Assembly: GCA_001871195.1 (NCBI GenBank)
Contig: MNXA01000038.1
Span: 1 to 64,000 of the forward strand
Direction of reading: 5' to 3'
Source: Zetaproteobacteria bacterium CG1_02_55_237
Lineage (GTDB): Bacteria; Pseudomonadota; Zetaproteobacteria; Mariprofundales; Mariprofundaceae
Length of the DNA stretch: 64,000 bases
The notes below the pieces were generated by a model, which did no database searches, was not told the DNA's origin, and worked only from the letters and a program-made list of their open reading frames with translations. The position numbers were made by a program, and so were the translations under genes. Shown piece after piece: positions 12,268 to 21,760 of this stretch; position 1 is the stretch's first letter; every line of letters begins with the position of its first letter.

Positions 12268-12663
12268 CTAGCCGGCACCGCCGCTGCAGCGGGCAATCAC
12301 ATCCATCTCCACGCGGGCGCCCAGAGGCAAGGCGGCCACGGCCACTGTGGCGCGCGCAGGACGGTGCTCACCCAGCCAGCCGGCATAGAGTTTGTTCAAC
12401 TCCGGAAAATCGGCCATATCGGTCAAATAGATATTCACCTTGATGATATCCGTCAAAGCACAACCGCCGGCCGCAAGCACTGCCGCAAGATTGCGCATTA
12501 CCTGCCCGGCCTGTCCGGCCAGCGTATCGTCGATCAGCCGCCCTTCTGCCGGCAGAAGACCAATCTGACCGGAGAGGTATAACACACCCTGATGGCGCAC
12601 AGCCTGAGAATAAGGCCCGACAGCTGCCGGGGCTGCATCGCTATGAATGGTTGCAAGCATCAT
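12268..12663 (-). CDS. ridA: RidA family enamine/imine deaminase
   Basis: Hydrolyses reactive 2-aminoacrylate-type enamines released by PLP enzymes. The 131 residues show PAAVGPYSQAV, LYLSGQIGL and the substrate-binding arginine region HRPARATVAVAALPLGARVEMDVIA. I start at the ATG at 12663, one base after the rel stop and with AAGGAG upstream; an adjacent ATG at 12660 is also possible. The upstream in-frame ATG at 12696 lies inside rel and is rejected. Downstream of rel in the same direction, so probably the last gene of the gmk-rpoZ-rel unit. Confidence 0.9.
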   Translation of the reverse strand: MMLATIHSDAAPAAVGPYSQAVRHQGVLYLSGQIGLLPAEGRLIDDTLAGQAGQVMRNLAAVLAAGGCALTDIIKVNIYLTDMADFPELNKLYAGWLGEHRPARATVAVAALPLGARVEMDVIARCSGGAG

Positions 12664-12664
12664 C

Positions 12665-14812
12665 TCACTCCTTTTCCCTGTTTTTCTCATCATCATCCTT
12701 CCTGCTACCTATCAAGGTACGCAATGAGCGCCCGATGCGCTGGCTTATATTCTCGGAGGTACGCAGCTGGATATTGCGCCGCACCCGAACTACATCCGCA
12801 ACCGCGCGCAAACCACGCATCAGCTTGGCCATATGCACGCGATCCTTCACCTCTATCAGCACATTCAGGGTGGTCATATCGCCAGCCAGCTGGTGAATGC
12901 GCAAATCGTCAATGCTTGCGCCAAGCTCGGCAATCGCTCCCGAAACTGAGGCCAGCATACCGCGTCGGTTGAGGGTCTTTATTTCCAGCGAAGTCCGATA
13001 CAGCTTGCCTTCCTCAGGTCTCCAATCAACACCCATCCATGCCTCGCCCTCTTCGGCAGCGGCCACGGCGCACTCCTGATGATGCACGAGGATTCCCTTA
13101 CCATGCTCGAAACGACCCAGGACCTTATCCCCCGGAAGCGGCAGACAGCACTTGGCGGGACGGATCAGGCCCTGTTCCGTGCCTGTCAGATGCAGACGGC
13201 GCGGCGCATTACGCTTTGATGCGGCCATCAATTGATCCAGCGGTATCTCGCCGCGACCGAGTCTGGTGCGCAACTCATCGATATCGGCACAATGCAACGC
13301 ACGCAAGGCCTCCTTGCTGACCTTCGACTCGCTGCCAAATACCTCCAGCATGATTTCATCGCCGACCCGCACGCTGGCATCGCGCTCCTCACGGCGAAAC
13401 CACTGCCGGATGGCCTGACGGGCGCGCGGCGTACGCACATGCTGCTCCCAGTGCCGGCTTGGCGTTTGCTCTGGGGTGGTGATGACCTCGATCTGATCGC
13501 CATTGCGCAACCTGGTGGTGAAATCGGCAGGCTGCCCGTTGATGCGCACCCCGAGGCAATGGTGCCCGATATCGGTATGCACGGCATAAGCAAAATCCAG
13601 CGGCAAGGCCCCGCGTGGCAGGGCGAATAAATCGCCGTCTCGGCTGAACACATAGACCTCTTTGACAAACAGATCGAGCCGAACATTCTCCAGAAATTCG
13701 CCCGGCTGATCGCTTTCCTGCAACAATTCAGTGAGCTGTTTGAGCCACTGGAAATTCTTCTCATCGCGGGCATCAAGACCGTCGCTTTTGTACAGCCAGT
13801 GGGCCGCCACGCCATCCTCGGCATAGTGATGCATGGCCTCGGTACGAATCTGCACCTCCAGCCGGAAATTATCGGGCCCGATAATCGAGGTATGCAGCGA
13901 CTGGTAGCCGTTCGGCTTGGGCAGGGCGATATAATCCTTGAAGCGTCCCGGCACAGGCCGGTACATGCTATGGATGATGCCCAGCGTCTGGTAGCAGGCC
14001 GGGGTATCATCGACAATCACCCGGAAGGCAACAAGATCGTAGATGTCGTCAAAATCCACCTGTTTGCGCTGCATCTTGAGGAACAGGCTGTACATATGCT
14101 TCATGCGACCCTGCACCCGGGCGCGGCATCCCATGCGGTTTACCGCCTCCTGCATGATGGCCTCAAGGCGTTCACGGGTACGATTCAGGCTATCGAGATG
14201 ATCCGCCAGTTTCGTGGAAAGCTCGAAGTAGGCTTCCGGCTCCAGATGGGAAAAGGACAGATCCTCAAGTTCCTGCGTCAGCCAGTGAATGCCGAGCCGG
14301 TGGGCCAGCGGCGCATAAAGCTCCATGGTTTCGCGGGCAATAAGCTGGCGTTTGCGATCAGGCAGGAAACCAAGGGTGCGCATATTGTGCAGGCGGTCAG
14401 CCAGTTTAACGAGCAGCACGCGCAGATCCTTGGCCGTGGCCAGGATCATCTTGCGGAAATTCTCGGCCTGCTTGTGCTCACTGGAAACGAAGCGGATCTG
14501 ACCGATCTTGGTCACACCATCAACGAGATAAGCCACCTCGCTGCCGAAGCGCCTTTCGATATCTTCAAGGGTAACCGCCGTGTCCTCAACGGTATCGTGC
14601 AACAGACCGGTAACGATGCTTTTATCGTCCAGCCGCAGGCTGGCCAGAATATTTGCCACAGCAACGGGGTGCCCCATATAGGGCTCCCCTGAACTGCGTT
14701 TCTGATTGGCATGGGCATTGGCCGCGAACACATAGGCTCGATTGATCATATCAATATCGGCCCGCGGATCATGCGTGCGAACCTTATCGGTGACCTCAAA
14801 AATCCGACTCAA
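12665..14812 (-). CDS. relA/spoT: (p)ppGpp synthetase/hydrolase, Rel/SpoT type
   Basis: Bifunctional stringent-response enzyme (715 residues). The HD hydrolase domain is intact (LLHDTVEDT, residues 71-79). The synthetase domain has RFKDYIALPKPNGYQSLHT; the RxKD form is that of Mg-dependent bifunctional Rel/SpoT rather than the EFDD form of hydrolase-dead RelA. TGS (DFAYAVHTDIGHHC), a zinc-finger/helical region and a C-terminal ACT domain follow. It begins at TTG (14812) with only a weak upstream AGGCAGGG; an ATG at 14749 would be the next choice. Third gene of gmk-rpoZ-rel, as in E. coli. Confidence 0.94.
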   Translation of the reverse strand: MSRIFEVTDKVRTHDPRADIDMINRAYVFAANAHANQKRSSGEPYMGHPVAVANILASLRLDDKSIVTGLLHDTVEDTAVTLEDIERRFGSEVAYLVDGVTKIGQIRFVSSEHKQAENFRKMILATAKDLRVLLVKLADRLHNMRTLGFLPDRKRQLIARETMELYAPLAHRLGIHWLTQELEDLSFSHLEPEAYFELSTKLADHLDSLNRTRERLEAIMQEAVNRMGCRARVQGRMKHMYSLFLKMQRKQVDFDDIYDLVAFRVIVDDTPACYQTLGIIHSMYRPVPGRFKDYIALPKPNGYQSLHTSIIGPDNFRLEVQIRTEAMHHYAEDGVAAHWLYKSDGLDARDEKNFQWLKQLTELLQESDQPGEFLENVRLDLFVKEVYVFSRDGDLFALPRGALPLDFAYAVHTDIGHHCLGVRINGQPADFTTRLRNGDQIEVITTPEQTPSRHWEQHVRTPRARQAIRQWFRREERDASVRVGDEIMLEVFGSESKVSKEALRALHCADIDELRTRLGRGEIPLDQLMAASKRNAPRRLHLTGTEQGLIRPAKCCLPLPGDKVLGRFEHGKGILVHHQECAVAAAEEGEAWMGVDWRPEEGKLYRTSLEIKTLNRRGMLASVSGAIAELGASIDDLRIHQLAGDMTTLNVLIEVKDRVHMAKLMRGLRAVADVVRVRRNIQLRTSENISQRIGRSLRTLIGSRKDDDEKNREKE

Positions 14813-14984
14813 GAGGTAACCCTGCCTTCGTTAGCGAACGGTGCCGGAATAGGCATCATGCCCAGCGGCATGGAAACCCGTACAAAGCAGGCAGCCATGG
14901 AGATGGAATGAGGCTCAGCTGGCCTGAGCTGGCAGAAATCGGGAGGTGAAGGGGAATACTCCCCGGTGACACCCCCAAGGCAAA

Positions 14985-15245
14985 TCAGACGTCGTTTGCA
15001 CTCTCGCCCGAGGATGCTGCCATCAAACGGCGGCGCTCCTGTTCTTCGGCTTCAAAAACGCACTCCCAGGTAACATGACCATCGCCCAATTCTCTGAGCG
15101 ACTGCACCACAGGCTTATGCTCCTCTTCTTCAAGAAAAGCCGGCATACCGCGCAGCAGCTGGCGAGCACGGCGCGAAGCCAGCAACACCATCTCGAAACG
15201 GTTGGGATAATAGCGAATACAATCTTCAACGGTCACACGAGCCAT
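14985..15245 (-). CDS. rpoZ: RNA polymerase omega subunit
   Basis: 86 residues starting MARVTVEDCIRYYPNRFEMV, then LLASRRARQLLRG, the conserved N-terminal core of omega, which helps assemble the beta' subunit. The C-terminal half is acidic and variable, as usual. GGAGG lies upstream of the ATG. Position between gmk and rel is the standard one. The 172 bases between this gene and rel carry small hairpins (gctcag/ctgagc at about 14913-14929; gggg/cccc near 14951) but no clear terminator. Confidence 0.95.
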   Translation of the reverse strand: MARVTVEDCIRYYPNRFEMVLLASRRARQLLRGMPAFLEEEEHKPVVQSLRELGDGHVTWECVFEAEEQERRRLMAASSGESANDV

Positions 15246-15360
15246 TGTTTGTCTTACCTCCGAAAAAAAGAACGCCGAGCATAGAATTTGCAGGCGCGAA
15301 TAGCAAACGGAAATAGCCTAAAATCCGGAAATGGCCGCCTGCAACAAGCCTCACCGAGCG

Positions 15361-16216
<856 letters not shown>

Positions 16217-16316
16217 TCAACAGCAATTAGATGGCGAAGCATACACGCTCGAAACCAGCGGGAAAGCCGGCATACTTGTACTCAGGACCGCATGCAGCAC
16301 AGTAGTGTTTTGACGT

Positions 16317-17843
16317 TCACCTACCCGAGTCGCGCTCGAATTCACCGCTCTTCAGCCTGCCCATATACTCATTCAGCGCCGTCGCCACCTTGCCCTGCAG
16401 AAGATACAGCGCAATCAAATTCGGGAAGGCCATGGAGAGAATCAGCAGGTCGCTAAAATCAAGGATATTGCTGGCGCTGGTGATCGAGGCCAGCACCACG
16501 AAGATCACAAAGATAATACGGAAGACCATGGAGTAGCGCTCGCCGAACACATAGGTCCAGCTGCGTTCGCCGTAATAGGACCATGAAATCATGGTCGAGT
16601 AGGCAAACAGCACCACGGATACGGAGAGAACCATCGGAAACCAGGAAATCACCGAACCGAAGGCCATCGCCGTCAACGCCGCCCCCTTATTGGCCTCAAT
16701 CAGACCGGCATACTCCGGCGCGTTGTAGACGCCGGTAATGACAATCACCATAGCCGTCATCGTGCAGATCACGATGGTATCAATAAACGGCTCATACAGG
16801 GCCACAAAGCCCTGGCGTATAGGGTATTTCACCGATGCCGCCGAGTGGGCAATGGCGGCTGAACCGATACCCGCCTCGCTGGAGAAGGCGGCGCGTTTGA
16901 AGCCCTGAATAATCACGCCGATCATGCCGCCGGCCACGGCTGTGGGCGAAAAGGCTTCATGTACAATCAGGCTGAGGACTGCCGGCAATTCGGAGAAATG
17001 GGAGAGAATAATCCACAGGCAGGCGCTCAGATAGATGAACACCATGGTAGGCACAATCGCCTCGGCGGCATGGGCAATACGGCGGATGCCGCCGATAATT
17101 ACGATGCCGACGGCAAAGGCCATGAGAAAGCCGAAAGCCAGGGGGAATTCCTTGAAGAAAGGCACTTCGGTCTGCACAGCGCCCATCGACTGACTGACCT
17201 GAAACAGGTTGCCAGCACCGAGGGATCCGCCAATGGTCAACATGGCAAACAGGATGGCCAACCCCTTGCCCAACCTCGGCATACCCTTCTCCTTGAAGCC
17301 CTTGGAGAGATACTCCATGCCGCCGCCCATAATATGGCCGTCCGGGCGGTATTCGCGGTACATCTGGCCCAGCGTCACCTCGGTGAACTTGGTGGTCATG
17401 CCGAAGAAGCCGGCAACAATCATCCAGAAGGTTGCCCCGGGACCGCCGATGCTCACGGCAATCGCCACGCCGGCGATATTGCCCAGGCCAACGGTGGCGG
17501 AGAGTGCCGTGGTCAGGGCCTGAAACGGGCTGACCTCACCCTTGTCGTCGGCCGATTTGTAGCGCCCGCAGATAACCTTAAATGCGTGGCCCATCATGCG
17601 CAGATTGATAAAGCCGAAACGGAAGGTGAGATAGACAGCGCCGATAATCAGCCAGGCGACAATAAATGGCATATTGCCCTCGCCGGGCAGTACATCGAAG
17701 AACAGCACCGAGGCCAGCACACCGTTGATACTGCCGAAAAAGTCGTTGATCGCACTCGCCCCCGGCGGCTGGGCATAGGCCGTTGGCACAACAGCAAGCA
17801 ACAGCAGCAGGCCAAGCCCCGTCATGCGCATGGATTTCATCAT
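16317..17843 (-). CDS. Alanine/glycine:cation (sodium) symporter, AGCS family
   Basis: About 508 residues with roughly ten or eleven membrane segments after a leader-like N-terminus (GLGLLLLLAVVPTAYA). AGCS signatures include FGFINLRMMGHAFKVI, LSATVGLGNIAGVA, GGPGATFWM and the glycine-rich GTIGGSLGAGNLF-like region; sodium-coupled uptake of alanine or glycine is the family role. Start chosen at the ATG at 17843 preceded by GGGAAG; the frame extends to 17921 but overlaps the tautomerase gene there. Stands between the ferredoxin and tautomerase genes, with no tight link to either. Confidence 0.9.
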   Translation of the reverse strand: MMKSMRMTGLGLLLLLAVVPTAYAQPPGASAINDFFGSINGVLASVLFFDVLPGEGNMPFIVAWLIIGAVYLTFRFGFINLRMMGHAFKVICGRYKSADDKGEVSPFQALTTALSATVGLGNIAGVAIAVSIGGPGATFWMIVAGFFGMTTKFTEVTLGQMYREYRPDGHIMGGGMEYLSKGFKEKGMPRLGKGLAILFAMLTIGGSLGAGNLFQVSQSMGAVQTEVPFFKEFPLAFGFLMAFAVGIVIIGGIRRIAHAAEAIVPTMVFIYLSACLWIILSHFSELPAVLSLIVHEAFSPTAVAGGMIGVIIQGFKRAAFSSEAGIGSAAIAHSAASVKYPIRQGFVALYEPFIDTIVICTMTAMVIVITGVYNAPEYAGLIEANKGAALTAMAFGSVISWFPMVLSVSVVLFAYSTMISWSYYGERSWTYVFGERYSMVFRIIFVIFVVLASITSASNILDFSDLLILSMAFPNLIALYLLQGKVATALNEYMGRLKSGEFERDSGR

Positions 17844-17893
17844 CGCTGTTCTTCCCGACACCCTCTCTCCTTCCTCAAACAATTGTTTTGAAC

Positions 17894-18232
17894 CTAGAAG
17901 GTTGCGCCATTCCAGCCCCACATATGTCGTTCGGGACCGGAAAATTCGATATAGATACGCTCGGCATCAATGCCGAGCTCATCCTGCAACAGACTGCAAA
18001 GACCGGCGGAAAAGGCTGTCGTGTCACCCTCGGGCAGGCCAAGGCTTTTCAGCTCCACATAGGCCAGTGGCTCGGCACTGCCGGCAAACAGCATGGCCGC
18101 ATCCGCATCAATATGCACCATGACATAGGACTCCGGCTTACCCAGCATGCGGGCCGCCTGCTTTGAAATCCGGCTCAAAAACCCCGCCTCATCGGCAACG
18201 CTTACATTGGTCTGCACACTCAGATACGGCAT
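17894..18232 (-). CDS. MIF-like tautomerase
   Basis: 112 residues of the macrophage-migration-inhibitory-factor/phenylpyruvate tautomerase fold. Pro2 (MPYLSVQTNV) is the catalytic proline after Met removal; GKPESYVMVHID and the conserved SLG, RIYIEF and WGWNG motifs of the MIF family are visible. The physiological substrate in bacteria is not known. No tight operon partner: it ends 50 bases before the symporter start. Confidence 0.88.
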   Translation of the reverse strand: MPYLSVQTNVSVADEAGFLSRISKQAARMLGKPESYVMVHIDADAAMLFAGSAEPLAYVELKSLGLPEGDTTAFSAGLCSLLQDELGIDAERIYIEFSGPERHMWGWNGATF

Positions 18233-18354
18233 CTATTTCTCCCTGTGCACGGTGGTCAAAAATTGCATCGCACAGGGTACGCAAAGTTTTGCAAAGGAAA
18301 AGTCTTAATGGCTTGATGAGACGTAGCGCTGCCGGATGCCTGTGCTGCTAAAAC

Positions 18355-18386
18355 AAAGAGGGAAGCAACAATAGCTTCCCTCTTTT
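18355..18386 (-). terminator. Terminator of the HhH/histone-like gene
   Basis: aaagagggaagc - aacaata - gcttccctcttt. Read on the minus strand it follows the gene ending at 18403 and is itself followed by TTTGTTTT. Clear Rho-independent structure. Confidence 0.85.
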
Positions 18387-18402
18387 ACGTTTAAGCTTGG
18401 GA

Positions 18403-18939
18403 TTATTTCTTTTTGGCTTTGTCCTTGATGGCCTTGGCAGCCTTTTTGGCTTCTTTGGCTGCCGCTTTGGCGACCTTTTTCCCTTTTCGTTCAGCAGCTT
18501 TGGCCAACTTTTTGGCTTCCGCCTCGGCTTTCTTCAGTGTCTTCTCAGCGGCCTTGGCCAGTTTCTTGGCTTCCTTCTCAGCCTGCTTTTCCGCCTTCAC
18601 AGCGCCCCTGGCCAGCTTCTTTGCCTCTTTCGCAGCCTGCCTGACCGCCTTTTCAGCACCCTTCTTGACCTGAGCGGCTGCCTTTCCAGTTGCCATGACC
18701 GCCTTTTGGGCACCCGCCTTGACCTGTCTGCTCACCTTCTGCGCAGTCGACTCGCCCTTACTCAAGGCCTCGGCTGCATCCAGTGTCTTCGCTATCCGCG
18801 CTGCACCAAAACCCGGCACTGTAGCAAGCTTCTTCTCGCCGCCCTTGAGCAGCGCCGTGACCGAATCGATGCCGTACTCACCCAGCTTTGTTGCCGTGCT
18901 CTCGCCGATTCCCGGAATATCTGTCAGTAAATGTTTCAT
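18403..18939 (-). CDS. Helix-hairpin-helix protein with lysine/alanine-rich histone H1-like tail
   Basis: 178 residues from the ATG at 18939 (GGAGGG upstream). Residues 1-60 hold two helix-hairpin-helix-like DNA-binding motifs (LLTDIPGIGESTATKLGEYG and VPGFGAARIAKTLD), as in RuvA or DUF4332-type proteins. Residues ~70-178 are almost only Ala, Lys, Glu, Gln and Arg with repeated AKKLAKAAEK-like blocks, ending KDKAKKK: a long basic tail like histone H1, HctB or AlgP. Likely a nucleoid protein binding DNA through both parts (inference). It is followed by its own terminator. The frame open up to 19020 lacks a ribosome site and is not used. Confidence 0.8.
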   Translation of the reverse strand: MKHLLTDIPGIGESTATKLGEYGIDSVTALLKGGEKKLATVPGFGAARIAKTLDAAEALSKGESTAQKVSRQVKAGAQKAVMATGKAAAQVKKGAEKAVRQAAKEAKKLARGAVKAEKQAEKEAKKLAKAAEKTLKKAEAEAKKLAKAAERKGKKVAKAAAKEAKKAAKAIKDKAKKK

Positions 18940-19069
18940 CGTTCCCTCCACGGCCACCGGATGTTTGCATGCAAACCCAGTCCATAGCCGGACACAGCAA
19001 TATGTTCCCCTAGCCCCCACAACTCAAGAGACACGTGATTTCCACCCCACCCACCCCTTTGTCACAGTG

Positions 19070-19100
19070 TGGGAGAAAAGGTGTCAGGAATTTTCTCCCA
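19070..19100. repeat. 10-bp perfect inverted repeat
   Basis: tgggagaaaa and ttttctccca separated by 11 bases, in the intergenic stretch 18940-19166. The right arm ends in TTTTC but lacks a free T-run, so a terminator is doubtful; it could be an operator for the downstream small gene. Nothing else was seen in this gap. Confidence 0.5.
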
Positions 19101-19166
19101 TGGCTATTGATAGGGTCTGCTACTTCGGGAAAAGCCGATGTATGATTGCGGCATGAGGCTAAAATC

Positions 19167-19352
19167 ATGAGCGGCAGCTGGGGTTGCCCGCACGAAGAAA
19201 AAGGTAAATGCAATCATGTGCTGGGGCGGGACTGCGATCCGGGCATGAAGGGCTGCGTGCTGTCCGGGCGCTTTGTTTTCAGCAATGATGAAAAGAATCG
19301 CACGGCGCGCCAGAAAGAGAAGCTGCACAAGAAGCAAGACCCGGAAAAATAA
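19167..19352 (+). CDS. Small cysteine-rich conserved protein
   Basis: 61 residues from the ATG at 19167 (GAGG nine bases upstream). The N-terminal half has four cysteines in the pattern WGCPHEEKGKCNHV ... DCDPGMKGCVL, which could hold a metal or Fe-S cluster. The C-terminal third is highly charged (KNRTARQKEKLHKKQDPEK). I recall similar short proteins with 'CDPGMKGCVL' in other proteobacteria but know of no assigned function. It stands alone between the HhH protein and ilvB. Confidence 0.65.
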   Translation: MSGSWGCPHEEKGKCNHVLGRDCDPGMKGCVLSGRFVFSNDEKNRTARQKEKLHKKQDPEK

Positions 19353-19409
19353 TCCGGCTAAAAACCCTTTGCGGCAGTGTGCCAAAAAGCCTTGAAATCA
19401 TTGCTTAGC

Positions 19410-19438
19410 TTGACACTTTTAGCGCCTGTCCTTATGTT
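19410..19438 (+). promoter_or_regulatory. Sigma-70 type promoter of ilvB-ilvN
   Basis: TTGACA (19410-19415), an exact 17-bp spacer, then TATGTT (19433-19438). This predicts a leader of only about 30 bases before the ATG at 19473 and argues against the in-frame start at 19377, which would lie upstream of the promoter. Confidence 0.75.
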
Positions 19439-19472
19439 CCCCAGCCAATCAAAAAAGGTGGCATACCACTCC

Positions 19473-21173
19473 ATGAAAATGACCGGCGCTGAAATCCTTG
19501 TTGAATGTCTGAAACGTGAAAACGTTGATACCATTTTCGGGTATCCGGGCGGCTCGGTACTGCATATCTATGATGCGATCTTCAGGCAGAGCCACATCAA
19601 ACACTATCTGGTACGCCATGAGCAGGCCGCATTGCATTCGGCCAACGGCTATGCGCGCATCTCCGGCAAATGCGGCGTGGCACTGGTGACCTCCGGCCCC
19701 GGTGCAACCAATGCAGTCACTGGATTAGCAGACTCGCTGGCCGATTCGATTCCGACCGTGTGCATTTCCGGTCAGGTGCCATCCAGCCTGATCGGTAACG
19801 ATGCCTTTCAGGAAGCCGATGTGGTGGGTATTACCCGCTCAGCCACCAAGCACAATTTTCTGGTCAAGCGCGTTGAAGACATTGCCCTGATTATCCGTCA
19901 GGCCTTCCATATCGCCACAACCGGACGGCCCGGCCCTGTGTTGGTTGATATCCCCAAGGACATCAGCGGCGAAACCTGCGAATTCATCTGGCCTGAAACA
20001 GTGGACATGCGCTCCTACAAGCCGGTGACCCATGGTCATCCGGGGCAGATCAAACGCGCAGTCAAACAGATGCTGGCGGCCAAGCGCCCCATGCTTTACA
20101 CCGGCGGCGGCATCCTCAACTCTGTCGGCAGCGCTTCCCTGCTCAGGGAGCTCTCGCATGCCCTGAATGCACCGGTAACCAACACCCTGATGGGCTTGGG
20201 TGGTATCCCGCACGATGATAAACATTTCCTCGGCATGCTCGGTATGCACGGCACCTATGAAGCCAATATGGCGGTTTCGCATTGCGACCTGCTGATTGCC
20301 ATCGGCGCACGCTTTGACGACCGGGTGACCGGCCGCCTCGACGCCTTTGCGCCCGATGCCAAGGTGATCCATATCGACATCGATCCCTCGTCCATCTCCA
20401 AGAATGTGCATGCGCACCTGCCCATCGTTGGCGATGTCGGCGAGGTACTCAAACAACTGCTCGAAGAGATTGCCCGCCGCGATGGCAAGCCGAATGAAGA
20501 AGCGCTACTGCTTTGGTGGGAACAGATCAACGAGTGGCGCGCCAAGGATTCGCTGGCTTTTGAGCAGACTCTCGATGGCCCGATCAAGCCGCAGACCGTG
20601 GTTCGCATGATCCATGAAAAGACCGCAGGTGGCGCCATTGTCTCAACCGACGTTGGACAACATCAGATGTGGGTGGCTCAACATTACGGATTCAACCGGC
20701 CGCACCGCTGGTTGACCTCGGGCGGCCTGGGCACCATGGGTTACGGCCTGCCGGCCGGTATTGGCGCGCAGGTGGCAATGCCCGATGAAAAGGTGATTAT
20801 CTTTACCGGTGACTCATCGATTCAGATGTGCAGCCAGGAGTTCTCCACGGCCTTCCAGTACAATCTGCCGGTGATCGTGGTGATCCTGAACAACGGCTAT
20901 ATGGGCATGGTTCGCCAGTGGCAGGAGATGTTCTACGAATCCCGCTACTCGCAATCCTATTTTGATTCCCTGCCCGACTTCGTGAAGCTGGCCGAGGCCT
21001 ACGGCGGCACCGGCATTCGTGTGGACAGGTTGGAAGAGCTGAGTCCAGCCCTAGATAAGGCGCTCGGTCTGAATGATCAATTTGTCATTGTTGATGTGGC
21101 GGTTTCCAAGGAGGAGAACGTGTTCCCTATGGTTCCGGCAGGTGCAGCTTTGGATGAGATGGTGCTGGCATGA
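19473..21173 (+). CDS. ilvB: Acetolactate synthase, large (catalytic) subunit
   Basis: First common step of Val/Leu/Ile synthesis (also called acetohydroxyacid synthase), thiamine-diphosphate dependent. 566 residues with TGAEILVECLKRENV, the FGYPGG and VRHEQAA (catalytic Glu) motifs of the PYR domain, a central FAD-binding domain, and the ThDP/Mg motif from GDSSIQMCSQEF to ILNN. The start at 19473 lies just after the promoter seen at 19410-19438 and fits the family. It overlaps ilvN by ATGA. No ilvC follows here. Confidence 0.95.
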   Translation: MKMTGAEILVECLKRENVDTIFGYPGGSVLHIYDAIFRQSHIKHYLVRHEQAALHSANGYARISGKCGVALVTSGPGATNAVTGLADSLADSIPTVCISGQVPSSLIGNDAFQEADVVGITRSATKHNFLVKRVEDIALIIRQAFHIATTGRPGPVLVDIPKDISGETCEFIWPETVDMRSYKPVTHGHPGQIKRAVKQMLAAKRPMLYTGGGILNSVGSASLLRELSHALNAPVTNTLMGLGGIPHDDKHFLGMLGMHGTYEANMAVSHCDLLIAIGARFDDRVTGRLDAFAPDAKVIHIDIDPSSISKNVHAHLPIVGDVGEVLKQLLEEIARRDGKPNEEALLLWWEQINEWRAKDSLAFEQTLDGPIKPQTVVRMIHEKTAGGAIVSTDVGQHQMWVAQHYGFNRPHRWLTSGGLGTMGYGLPAGIGAQVAMPDEKVIIFTGDSSIQMCSQEFSTAFQYNLPVIVVILNNGYMGMVRQWQEMFYESRYSQSYFDSLPDFVKLAEAYGGTGIRVDRLEELSPALDKALGLNDQFVIVDVAVSKEENVFPMVPAGAALDEMVLA

Positions 21174-21670
21174 GGCATACAATCACGATTCTTGTTGAAA
21201 ATGAATTCGGTGTTCTTACCCGTGTGGCAGGTCTTTTCTCGGCACGCGGCTACAACATTGAAAGCCTGAATGTGGCCCCTACCCTGGATGAAACGGTCAG
21301 CCGCATGACGCTGGTCACGCGTGGCGACGAGAAGGTCATTGAGCAGATCAAGAAGCAGCTGAACAAGCTGATTCCTGTCATCAAGGTGGAAGACATCTCA
21401 CATCTGGTGCACATCGAACGAGAGATGCTACTGGTCAAGGTGGCGAGCAATGCGGACAACCGATCGGCATTGGTGCAACTTGCCGAAGACACGCGCTGCA
21501 AGATCGTTGATAACGTCGAGATCAGTTATCTGTCGCTTGAAACGACAGGCTCGGCTCAGGAGCTGGATGACTTTATCAAGGCCCTTGAGCCATACGGCAT
21601 CATCGAAATAACCCGCACGGGTTCGCTGGGCATGCGCCGCGGCATCAAAGGCTTCACCATCGAGGACTAG
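21170..21670 (+). CDS. ilvN: Acetolactate synthase, small (regulatory) subunit
   Basis: 166 residues; N-terminal ACT domain (MRHTITILVENEFGVLTRVA and FSARGYNIESLNVAPT) that binds valine for feedback inhibition, then the C-terminal ALS_ss domain ending in GSLGMRRGIKGF. Length and layout match E. coli IlvH. Translationally coupled to ilvB by a four-base overlap and followed by a strong terminator. Confidence 0.95.
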   Translation: MRHTITILVENEFGVLTRVAGLFSARGYNIESLNVAPTLDETVSRMTLVTRGDEKVIEQIKKQLNKLIPVIKVEDISHLVHIEREMLLVKVASNADNRSALVQLAEDTRCKIVDNVEISYLSLETTGSAQELDDFIKALEPYGIIEITRTGSLGMRRGIKGFTIED

Positions 21671-21703
21671 ACCCAAGGTTTAACCGATAAGCAACTCATT
21701 CAT

Positions 21704-21733
21704 CATGCCCGCCTGTGCGGGCATGATTTTTTT
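21704..21733 (+). terminator. Terminator of ilvB-ilvN
   Basis: catgcccgc - ctgt - gcgggcatg followed by A then seven T. Lies 34 bases past the ilvN stop and 28 bases from the convergent folC stop. Confidence 0.9.
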
Positions 21734-21760
21734 CAGGCATCTGCGAATATTAAATCGAGA

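Noticed and set aside
19377-19472. Upstream in-frame start of ilvB at 19377
   Set aside because: It lies before the -35/-10 elements at 19410-19438 and adds a leader-like stretch absent in the family.
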